From contig JBGOUJ010000548.1 of the NCBI GenBank assembly GCA_041477005.1, forward strand, positions 1 through 5,350: DNA of 5,350 nt, in the 5' to 3' direction. Below the pieces are notes generated by a model that ran no database searches, was not told the DNA's origin, and worked only from the letters and a program-made list of their open reading frames with translations. Positions 1 to 5,290 of the stretch are shown in pieces. The translations under genes were made by a program, and so were the position numbers. Source of the stretch: JBGOUJ01 sp041477005. Lineage in GTDB: Bacteria > Acidobacteriota > Terriglobia > Bryobacterales > JACQDG01. Position 1 is the first letter of the stretch, and each line of letters starts with the position of its first letter.

Positions 1-1161
1 AGCGCCGCCGGCGCTGAATCCGAAGCGGCTCTGTGCGTAGGACGCCTTGGGCACGGTCTGGCCGGAGAGCGAGTAGGGACGCGCATCCAGCGCCGAATTC
101 CGCAGCGAGAAGTACAGAGAGCCTCGGATCTCGTTCCGCCGCCGGCGGTTTCCGAAATTGGTGCGGTTGTTCGCGGTCATTCTGCCGCTCTGTCCTCCAC
201 CGAATCCTCCGCGGCCCCCGCCGCCTCCACCGCCCCCGCCGCCTCCACCGCCCCCGCCGCCTCCACCGCCCCCTCCACCACCTCCGCCGCCACGGCCCCC
301 TCCACCGCCCGCTCCAAAGCCCGGTCCACCGCCCCCTCGACCGCCCGGCCCTGTCCCCGGGCCTCCACCGCCGTTGGGTCCCAGCCCTGGTCCGGGCGCC
401 ATGCCGTCTGCGGGTGTCATGCTGCCATCGAGCCCGGTGCCTGGGCCCATACTCTGACCCATGCCCTGGCCCATGCCCGCACCCAAGCCGAATCCCGTTC
501 CGGGAAACCCGCCCAGGCGAGCTTCCCTCATTTGTTGCGTCCTCGCGTCCTGCAGGCCGCCGCTCGTGCTGCCGGTGACCAAGAAGGACTCCGCGCTGCC
601 CTCCTGTCCAGCCCCGGGCGCAGGCGGCTCGGGCGCCCCGATGTTCATGGCATCGGCCTCGGGATTCAGGGCCAGGGTCAGAAAGCCTTCGTCGCCCGCT
701 GCCCGCTGCCCTTCGGGCGTTGTCGACCTCGACTGCCCCGTCCGGGAGCGCTGCCAGGATCCAGGCCGCCCCGCGCCCGGTGGCCCGGCCGGCGATGACG
801 CCCCCTGAGAGGCTGTCGTCCGCGCTCCGGGCCTGGGTCCGGTTGACGCGGCCCGTGTCCGCGGCTGCAGCTCGAGCGTCCAATCGAGCGTGGCCGGCTC
901 CGCGCCGACAGTCAAAGATCGCGACTGTTTGGTGAAGCCAAACATTTCGACCTCGATGCGCCACACCCCCGGCGACAGGTCCTCGAAGACGTATTTGCCG
1001 TTTTCGTCCGTGTCGGTCACCAACTTCTTGTCGCCCAGGATGGCAGTGACCACGACCCACGGGGCGGGCTGGCTGGCCGCCTGCACCGAGCCACTGTGCT
1101 GGCCGGCGTCGAGCAGCCCGGCCTGCAACAGAATCGCGGAGAAGAGTATCAAGCGTCGCAC
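1..1161 (-). CDS. TonB-dependent receptor, N-terminal part (truncated by window edge)
   Basis: This is the first 387 codons of an outer-membrane TonB-dependent transporter; the frame is open to the left edge, so most of the beta-barrel lies outside. The chosen start is GTG at 1161, with AGAGG (1171-1175) 9 nt upstream; an in-frame GTG at 1185 is possible but lacks a ribosome site. Residues 2-19 are a short basic-then-hydrophobic export signal. Residues about 23-98 fit a carboxypeptidase-regulatory-like beta-sandwich, with the typical 'TDENGKYVFEDLSPGVWRIEV' pattern (split here: TDENGKYVF, then EDLSPGVWRIEV) and FGF at 74-76. Residues 100-230 are Pro/Ala/Gly-rich and probably disordered. Residues 229-326 are extremely Gly-rich, with 26 consecutive glycines at 291-316. 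Residues 343-387 (NEIRGSLYF, NSALDARPYSLSGQ, RFGFSAGG) match the barrel entry that I remember from acidobacterial receptors. I see no clear plug domain before it. The ligand is unknown. It is not visibly in an operon with its neighbours. Confidence 0.86.
   Translation of the reverse strand, partial: MRRLILFSAILLQAGLLDAGQHSGSVQAASQPAPWVVVTAILGDKKLVTDTDENGKYVFEDLSPGVWRIEVEMFGFTKQSRSLTVGAEPATLDWTLELQPRTRAASTGPRPGARTTASQGASSPAGPPGAGRPGSWQRSRTGQSRSTTPEGQRAAGDEGFLTLALNPEADAMNIGAPEPPAPGAGQEGSAESFLVTGSTSGGLQDARTQQMREARLGGFPGTGFGLGAGMGQGMGQSMGPGTGLDGSMTPADGMAPGPGLGPNGGGGPGTGPGGRGGGGPGFGAGGGGGRGGGGGGGGGGGGGGGGGGGGGGGGGGRGGFGGGQSGRMTANNRTNFGNRRRRNEIRGSLYFSLRNSALDARPYSLSGQTVPKASYAQSRFGFSAGGA
221..274 (-). 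repeat. 18-bp tandem repeat, three units, encoding polyglycine
   Basis: Three adjacent 18-bp units (221-238, 239-256, 257-274) read ccgcctccaccgcccccg on the plus strand; the third differs only in its last base. On the coding (minus) strand each unit is six glycine codons, so gain or loss of a unit keeps the receptor frame and changes the linker by six glycines. The units form the core of the 26-glycine run at 214-291, flanked by arginine codons at 211-213 and 292-294. Similar but degenerate Gly codons continue on both sides. Confidence 0.9.
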
Positions 1162-1170
1162 GAGACTATG

Positions 1171-1175
1171 CCTCT
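1171..1175 (-). promoter_or_regulatory. Ribosome binding site deciding the receptor start
   Basis: AGAGG on the minus strand lies 9 nt before the GTG at 1161. It supports that start over the in-frame GTG at 1185, which has no purine-rich site at a suitable distance. Just upstream, the minus strand reads TGGTGTTATACCA (1173-1185), an imperfect dyad that also looks like an extended -10 box; no convincing -35 accompanies it. Confidence 0.5.
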
Positions 1176-1353
1176 GGTATAACACCAGAACCCGAAGGTT
1201 GTTGCTAGTAAAGATGATACCGGGCAGCCAGATATTACAGGTGGTGGGCTTCCGGGCTCGTTTACAGCCTCAGGAGCCGCGGCGGAAAAGCCGAGGCCAG
1301 ACCGATCCTGTCTGCACCGATCCGCGACTGACCCGCCCCGCGAGGAGGTCGGA

Positions 1354-2577
1354 TTAATTCAGATCTCGTTCGTACTGGCCTCTTACGTCTTCCCAAAACG
1401 ACGCGAAAGATTGGCCGGGATTTTGAACCTTGGCCCGTTCGTACTCTCGCAGATGGCTGGTCATGCGACCCTGACCAGCAGCCAACCCACGCTGGACCCC
1501 CTCTTGAAAAATTCTGCTGGCTGAAGCGGGCAGCGCGGGGTATTGGGCCATACCTTCCTCAACCGTTAGACGGTCGGCCCGCACCGGGAGCGCCCGCACT
1601 TGGGCGATCGTATCGGTGAAGACTTGCTCTGCCGACACGGTCTTCTCCAACATGTTCTTCAGGATAGCCATGACTCTGATCCCCTGCAACTTGCGCCCTA
1701 GTCGGAGGCCAAGGATCAGCGCTGTCTCACCTTCGTCTCCCTCGTAAATGCCGTTTGCCAATACTGCGGTCTGGATGACCACCTGCACCGGTTGGGGCGG
1801 GGTCGCAATGAGTCTCTCTGGCGATGCGGAGCCGCCGACAAGGCCCTTCTCCACCTGGACCCGATAAACCGCTTCCCTAGGAATCACTGGGCCGGACGGT
1901 CCGCTGTCCACACTGCGCCCGGAGATCTTCCGGCTGTTTTGATCTAGCACCCAGGTAGCGAAAGCCGTAATGGCCAGCGGCCCGACATTGTGAAGGGACA
2001 GTCGGTAGGATGTCAAATCCTCCTCGACAGCCTCCACGCGCAGCGAGACGGTCTTGTTCACGATCTTCGGCGGGTTGGGTGTGGACGGTTTGTTGGTGAC
2101 AACTTTGATCTCCAGCGGCTCAATCCCGTAGCGAACAAGACCCTCCAGAATGACCGATTGGTTCAGATGAGCGAAATAGCTGCCGACGATCTCTTCCGGA
2201 AGACTCTTCAGTGTGTTCAGCGTGTCCTTCGTGGTCAACACATTCAGAAGCACGGAAACATCGACTTGCACGGCGTTGCCTTCCGTCCCGGAGCGCAGCC
2301 TGATAGCCAGGGCCTGCGGGAGGGTATTGTCCGCACGGTTCCAGGATGGATCCCAAGGCAGGTCGGAGAGAACGATTGATCCACCGGAGCTGGATGCCGG
2401 TATCGTCCAGTACATGGGACGCGCCGATTCCGAATACCTTATCTCCAGAGCCCGACCGAGGGCTCTCGACGGTTCGGGTTGCTGCGCGAACGCACCCCTC
2501 ACGAGCAAGAGTACGACAGCCAGGACGAGACTTGTCGAAATTCTCCCCTTACTTGTGCCCTGCCTGTTGGTGCCCAT
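1354..2577 (-). CDS. Sec-exported protein of unknown function, 407 aa
   Basis: I do not recognise this family. Residues 1-31 form a classical Sec signal peptide: basic n-region (R5, K10, R12), hydrophobic core SLVLAVVLLLV at 16-26, and a probable signal peptidase site after AFA (29-31), giving a mature protein starting QQPEPS. There is no lipobox cysteine and no later membrane segment. The middle (about 120-260) alternates short hydrophobic strands with polar turns, suggesting beta-sandwich modules; 'YRLSLHNVGPLAITAFATWVL' (shown in family terms as YRLSLHNVGPL then AITAFATWVL) resembles the style of Ig-like secreted domains. The last 110 residues (from about ILKNMLEKTV) look helical and charged. 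Codon use is GC-rich like the neighbours. ATG at 2577 has no Shine-Dalgarno, although a strong SD-like AAGGGGAGAA sits inside the signal sequence (2541-2550) with no start codon after it. It stands alone, with 192 bp to the receptor start and 210 bp to the enolase-superfamily stop. Periplasmic or secreted location is likely. Confidence 0.85.
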   Translation of the reverse strand: MGTNRQGTSKGRISTSLVLAVVLLLVRGAFAQQPEPSRALGRALEIRYSESARPMYWTIPASSSGGSIVLSDLPWDPSWNRADNTLPQALAIRLRSGTEGNAVQVDVSVLLNVLTTKDTLNTLKSLPEEIVGSYFAHLNQSVILEGLVRYGIEPLEIKVVTNKPSTPNPPKIVNKTVSLRVEAVEEDLTSYRLSLHNVGPLAITAFATWVLDQNSRKISGRSVDSGPSGPVIPREAVYRVQVEKGLVGGSASPERLIATPPQPVQVVIQTAVLANGIYEGDEGETALILGLRLGRKLQGIRVMAILKNMLEKTVSAEQVFTDTIAQVRALPVRADRLTVEEGMAQYPALPASASRIFQEGVQRGLAAGQGRMTSHLREYERAKVQNPGQSFASFWEDVRGQYERDLN

Positions 2578-2787
2578 ACGATACGATGATAACCGACGTT
2601 TCTTGAATACGCTTACGTATTAGCAGGATGAAAAGGTGGGTGGGGCGTCGCACACAGGATTCCGTGTAGTAGTAGAACAACTGAATTTGCGAACCCCTCT
2701 GCGTTTCTGGGTTGGATTCGTGCCCCTCGTCGCTGCTCTGATCCTACAATGCCTCTTGAAGCTCGCCCACGCGGCGCTGCCACTCTC
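2578..2787. other. Intergenic region, 210 bp, no gene seen
   Basis: This stretch lies between the stop of the enolase-superfamily gene and the start of the 407-aa gene, both on the minus strand. Its composition is less GC-rich than the genes. Apart from the palindrome at 2606-2621 and a GATGATAACC motif at 2585-2594 (minus strand TATCAT, -10-like), I see no hairpin followed by a T-run that would mark a terminator, no tRNA fold and no coding frame with a ribosome site. Confidence 0.5.
2606..2621. promoter_or_regulatory. Perfect inverted repeat upstream of the 407-aa gene (possible operator)
   Basis: AATACG (2606-2611), spacer CTTA, CGTATT (2616-2621): two perfect 6-bp arms centred about 36 bp upstream of the ATG at 2577. 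This lies in an AT-richer part of the intergenic stretch, where a promoter would be expected. The size and symmetry would suit a dimeric repressor. No second copy is seen in the window, so the assignment is tentative. Confidence 0.3.
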
Positions 2788-4194
2788 TTACAGCGGTCTC
2801 CCCGCCGTGTGGACCCCGCCCTTGGCTGCCGCCTGGGCTCGCAGCTCTTTCCATTCCCGGGTGCCGTTGTCCGGAATGCGCTCCAGGTACACCCCTTTGG
2901 GGAAGACCGGCAGCCGGGCCGCGTGATAGTCGGCCCAATACTGCTCGGCGTTGATGTAGTAGCTGGTCGCGCCGCCAGGGAACCGGATGGCGAGCAGCAG
3001 ATCCGGCGGCGAGGGCGGTCTTTGTTTCAGCGGCTCGATGCGGAAGCGGGCGACGGCGTCTTCATCGAGCTCCACGCCCAGGCCGGGGGCCTCGGGCACC
3101 GCGGCCATGCCGTTGGAGATCTGGATCGCCGGCCTGATCATGTGGTGCGTGAAGATCATGTGGCAATCCACCTGCGGCCACTGCGCGTGGCTCAGCACCG
3201 CGGCGAAGTGCAAGGAGTAAGTCGCAGTGATGCCCGTGCCGACCAGCTCCAGGAAGAACGGCTTGTCTGCCGCCGCGGCCACCGTCGACTGCCACACGAC
3301 CTGGCGCGCGCCGCCCCCGATTACGAAGCCGTCGCAGACGTCCTGCCGCAGCGCCGTCATAATCGGCGGCGAGCCGAAGTGCATGGCGATCGGCACGCGC
3401 GTCTGGCTGCGCAGCAGTTTGTTGCCCTCCACGTCGCTTTGCGGGATGGGCGATTCCCAGATTTGAATCTGCGGATACTTCTCCATCTCGACCAGGTAGC
3501 GGCCGGCGTGGGCTGTGTCGTTCAGGGTGGCGTTGAAGTCGAAGTTCACCGTGAAGTAGGGCGGAATCGTCTTCATGAGGATCTTGCACTGCTCGTCGAG
3601 ATCCCACCAGGGCCGGGCCTTGGTTTTGAAGGCGGTGTAGCCGCGGGCCGCCGCGTCTTTGCACTCGAGCACCCAATCCTCGGCCGGCATGTCGATGGCC
3701 CACCAGCTTACGAACCCGCGGTCGCGGACCTTGCGGCCGAGCAGCCGGTGGAGCGGGACGCTGTCGGCCTTGGCCACGGCGTCGAACAGGGCCATTTGCA
3801 GGCCCGCGCCAAGCGAATCGTCCCACATGTGGTCGGCGGCGTTCTTGTCCATCACCCGGGCGACGGCGTTCTCGGAGACGGTGCCCCAGGTGTAATACTG
3901 CATCGTCTCGCCGAAGCCGACCACGCCGCAGGCCAGGGTGACCTTGCAGATCTCGAAGATGGTCCAGTGCGGCAGCTCGCGGATCATGTTGCGTTGCGGC
4001 ACCGGCCGGAACGGCACGTTGACCCACGTGCGCTCGACCTTCTTCACGGCCAGATTGAGCGAGCCGTTGATAGCCGGGGCGGCCACGGTGGCGGCCCGGG
4101 CAGCGTGGCCCGCTCCGCCTCCGCCGGCGAGACCCAGCGCGCCGGCGCCTCCGACTACGCTAAAGAGTCCTCGACGTGTAAGCCTCGATTTCAT
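2788..4194 (-). CDS. Tat-exported enolase-superfamily protein (mandelate racemase/muconate lactonizing type)
   Basis: A 468-aa member of the enolase superfamily, whose enzymes abstract a proton alpha to a carboxylate held by a divalent metal. ATG at 4194 is chosen because GGAGG precedes it by 4 nt and the protein then begins with a twin-arginine signal (T6 R7 R8 G9 L10 F11, Gly/Ala-rich core to about 35). A longer frame back to 4380 would bury this signal. The capping domain spans about 45-155 and includes GFGE (93-96). The barrel follows: KTK at 190-192 is the family KxK with K192 the expected base; D219 (DFN) and E247 (WESP) are the first two metal ligands. The usual acidic third ligand is replaced by MHFG, with H272 at or near the position. 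D288 and the following VIGGG fit the sixth strand. No strand-7 histidine of the mandelate-racemase kind is seen. A C-terminal extension (about 386-468) is longer than usual for the family (commonly near 370-400 aa). The substrate is unknown; racemase, dehydratase, cycloisomerase, or a non-catalytic role are all possible. Confidence 0.85.
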   Translation of the reverse strand: MKSRLTRRGLFSVVGGAGALGLAGGGGAGHAARAATVAAPAINGSLNLAVKKVERTWVNVPFRPVPQRNMIRELPHWTIFEICKVTLACGVVGFGETMQYYTWGTVSENAVARVMDKNAADHMWDDSLGAGLQMALFDAVAKADSVPLHRLLGRKVRDRGFVSWWAIDMPAEDWVLECKDAAARGYTAFKTKARPWWDLDEQCKILMKTIPPYFTVNFDFNATLNDTAHAGRYLVEMEKYPQIQIWESPIPQSDVEGNKLLRSQTRVPIAMHFGSPPIMTALRQDVCDGFVIGGGARQVVWQSTVAAAADKPFFLELVGTGITATYSLHFAAVLSHAQWPQVDCHMIFTHHMIRPAIQISNGMAAVPEAPGLGVELDEDAVARFRIEPLKQRPPSPPDLLLAIRFPGGATSYYINAEQYWADYHAARLPVFPKGVYLERIPDNGTREWKELRAQAAAKGGVHTAGRPL

Positions 4195-5036
4195 ACTGCC
4201 TCCGCAATCATGGACCGCAGCCGGTTGGCGACCCAATCGACCGCGATTGTAATCATGGCTTCGCCCTTGGCGGCGGTGGCCAGCTTCGCCTCGCGCGCGA
4301 ATTCCTCTTCCTGCTTGGCCGAGGCCGGATCTTTGATGTGCAGTTGCGATTTGGCCTTCTCGTAATCGACGCCTTCCCAATGGATGCGCTCGGGGAAGGC
4401 GGCCATGGCGAACGACGTTTCAAACTCCCCGGCGTGCCCCGGCGCCTTGCCGCTCTGCATGTATTTGTTGATGATCTCGCGCGTGTAAGCGTCCCAATAG
4501 GAGTTGACTTCCAACCGGATGCCGAGCTTGCTGCGAAACTCGGCGACGCTCTGCTTGAGCGGGCCCACGTTGCCGCCGTGGCCGTTGAGGATCAGGATGC
4601 GCTTCACGCCATGCTGGCGCAAGCTGTCGCAGATCTCGTAGACAACGGCCAGGAACGTCTCCTTGGTCAGCGTGAGCGTGCCTTTGCGGTCCATCCAGTG
4701 CGGCGAGATGCCCACGGACACGGGCGTGGCGACCATGACTTGAGGATACAGCTTCAGCGCCGCCTGCTGGGCCACCAGCGTGACGCTGGCCGTGTCATTG
4801 ATCATGGCCAGGTGCTCGTTGTGCTGCTCGGTCGAGGCGGTGGGGACGATCATGGCCTGGAGCGCGCCGCCCTCCAGGGCCTCGCGAAACTCCTTGCGAG
4901 TGCTCTCCCACAGTAGGACCTTGCGAGGATCGATATACGTGCCGTTGCCGGCCGGGCTGACCCGCGCCTGGGACAGAAGGCTGCCCTGCGCCGCCAGCGA
5001 GCCGAGAAAAGTGCGTCGGGATGTGGAGTCACTCAT
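4191..5036 (-). CDS. Tat-exported creatininase-family amidohydrolase
   Basis: A 281-aa protein of the creatininase family (metal-dependent cyclic-amide or amide hydrolases, which also includes ArfB- and MftE-like proteins). Family motifs are intact: TASTEQHNEHL (66-76) with E70, H72 and H75, D81 after it, the GISPHWMDRKGTLTL segment (109-123), NGHGGN (151-156) with H153, and HAGEFETS (201-208) with E204. These are the usual di-metal and catalytic positions. The start ATG at 5036 is preferred because the protein then opens with a textbook Tat motif, S6 R7 R8 T9 F10 L11, followed by a short hydrophobic stretch; upstream there is only a weak GAG (5040-5042 region). The frame is also open upstream to 5261, but that part is repeat DNA. 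It is the first gene of an operon; its TGA overlaps the ATG of the enolase-superfamily gene. The actual substrate cannot be told; true creatininase is cytoplasmic, so export points to another substrate. Confidence 0.88.
   Translation of the reverse strand: MSDSTSRRTFLGSLAAQGSLLSQARVSPAGNGTYIDPRKVLLWESTRKEFREALEGGALQAMIVPTASTEQHNEHLAMINDTASVTLVAQQAALKLYPQVMVATPVSVGISPHWMDRKGTLTLTKETFLAVVYEICDSLRQHGVKRILILNGHGGNVGPLKQSVAEFRSKLGIRLEVNSYWDAYTREIINKYMQSGKAPGHAGEFETSFAMAAFPERIHWEGVDYEKAKSQLHIKDPASAKQEEEFAREAKLATAAKGEAMITIAVDWVANRLRSMIAEAV
4199..4203 (-). promoter_or_regulatory. Ribosome binding site inside the upstream gene's end
   Basis: GGAGG on the minus strand, 4 nt before the ATG at 4194, lies within the last codons of the creatininase-family gene. 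Together with the ATGA overlap at 4191-4194 it indicates translational coupling and fixes the enolase-superfamily start. Confidence 0.7.
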
Positions 5037-5047
5037 AAAATCTCGAA

Positions 5048-5074
5048 ACCGCCCTGCGGCGGTCCCGAGGGACC
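5048..5074. promoter_or_regulatory. Two overlapping GC-rich hairpins in the leader of the Tat operon
   Basis: ACCGCC (5048-5053), loop CTGC, GGCGGT (5058-5063) is a perfect 6-bp inverted repeat. GGTCCC (5061-5066), GA, GGGACC (5069-5074) is a second perfect one. The arms share GGT at 5061-5063, so in RNA the two stems compete at those three bases. They end 11 nt before the ATG at 5036. In the minus-strand transcript the last stem is followed by TTTCGAGATTTT, too broken for a standard terminator. An attenuator or a translation control element is possible. Confidence 0.4.
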
Positions 5075-5160
5075 GTAGATCGTGGAGCGTGGGCTCGGCC
5101 TCCGGCTTCGGGGCCCACGATCCACGGTCCACGATCTCCGCGACCGCCAGGGCGCGGACT
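5071..5160. repeat. Heptamer-containing direct repeat, copy 1 (90 bp)
   Basis: Runs from gaccgt to gcggact. Compared with copy 2 (5165-5247), it has two extra 7-bp units at its left side (agatcgt, ggagcgt; 5077-5090) and one fewer at its right side (gatccac, ggtccac, gatctcc). After removing whole heptamers, 71 of 76 positions are identical. The left arm GTAGATCGTGGAGCGTGGGC (5075-5094) is inverted relative to 5113-5132 with three mismatches, so this copy can fold into a long hairpin. Confidence 0.85.
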
Positions 5161-5164
5161 ATTC

Positions 5165-5247
5165 GACCGTGGGCTCGGTCTCCGGCCTCGGGGCCCACGA
5201 TCCACGATCTACGATCCACGATCTCCGCGACCGTCAGGGAGCGGACT
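5165..5247. repeat. Heptamer-containing direct repeat, copy 2 (83 bp)
   Basis: Second copy of the element, 4 bp after copy 1. It lacks the left-hand pair of heptamers but has an added gatctac, giving gatccac, gatctac, gatccac, gatctcc at 5199-5226. Its internal arms cgtgggc (5168-5174) and gcccacg (5193-5199) form a 7-bp stem. The 20-nt stretch 5193-5212 is complementary to copy 1's left arm (5075-5094) at 19 of 20 positions. The five substitutions relative to copy 1 are four transitions and one transversion. Confidence 0.85.
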
Positions 5248-5250
5248 GGC

Positions 5251-5290
5251 GATGATACCATGTAGGGTAAGCCTCTGGCTTATCATCCTA
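5251..5290 (+). promoter_or_regulatory. Structured leader of the 6-phosphogluconate dehydrogenase gene
   Basis: GGTAAGCC (5266-5273), loop TCT, GGCTTATC (5277-5284) gives an 8-bp stem with one G-U pair in the plus-strand RNA. GATGATA (5251-5257) is also perfectly complementary to TATCATC (5281-5287), and TAGGGT (5263-5268) can pair with ATCCTA (5285-5290) up to the A of the start codon. The only SD-like bases, AGGG (5264-5267), lie 22 nt from the ATG. If the inner TAAGCC/GGCTTA stem forms, they come within 7 unpaired nt of it. No clear -10/-35 pair is seen. Confidence 0.4.

Noticed and set aside
158..457. Plus-strand open frame encoding a long polyproline protein
   Set aside because: It is the exact complement of the receptor's glycine codons; the minus frame has domain-like sequence on both sides and a ribosome site, this one has neither.
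1298..1323. CAGAC/GTCTG inverted repeat and ACCGATCC direct repeat as a terminator
   Set aside because: Stem is only 5 bp with a 7-nt loop and no T-run follows on the minus strand.
2680..2730. GGTTCGCAAATTC on the minus strand as a tRNA T-arm
   Set aside because: The stem bases do not pair and no acceptor, D or anticodon arm can be drawn.
2636..2926. Plus-strand 96-aa frame with a hydrophobic segment, GTG start
   Set aside because: It runs into the enolase-superfamily gene antisense, has no good ribosome site, and its hydrophobic stretch is short.
2749..4365. 538-aa open frame on the plus strand
   Set aside because: Antisense shadow of the enolase-superfamily gene in GC-rich DNA; the protein has no recognisable motif or domain pattern.
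4195..4380. N-terminal extension of the enolase-superfamily protein
   Set aside because: It overlaps the conserved end of the creatininase-family gene in another frame; GGAGG and the Tat signal support 4194.
5071..5247. CRISPR-like array
   Set aside because: Only two copies with a 4-bp gap, unequal lengths and internal heptamers; no spacers and no cas genes.
5037..5261. N-terminal extension of the creatininase-family protein back to ATG 5261
   Set aside because: The added part is the repeat DNA, the two copies are read in different frames, and the Tat motif would be moved from the N-terminus to the interior.
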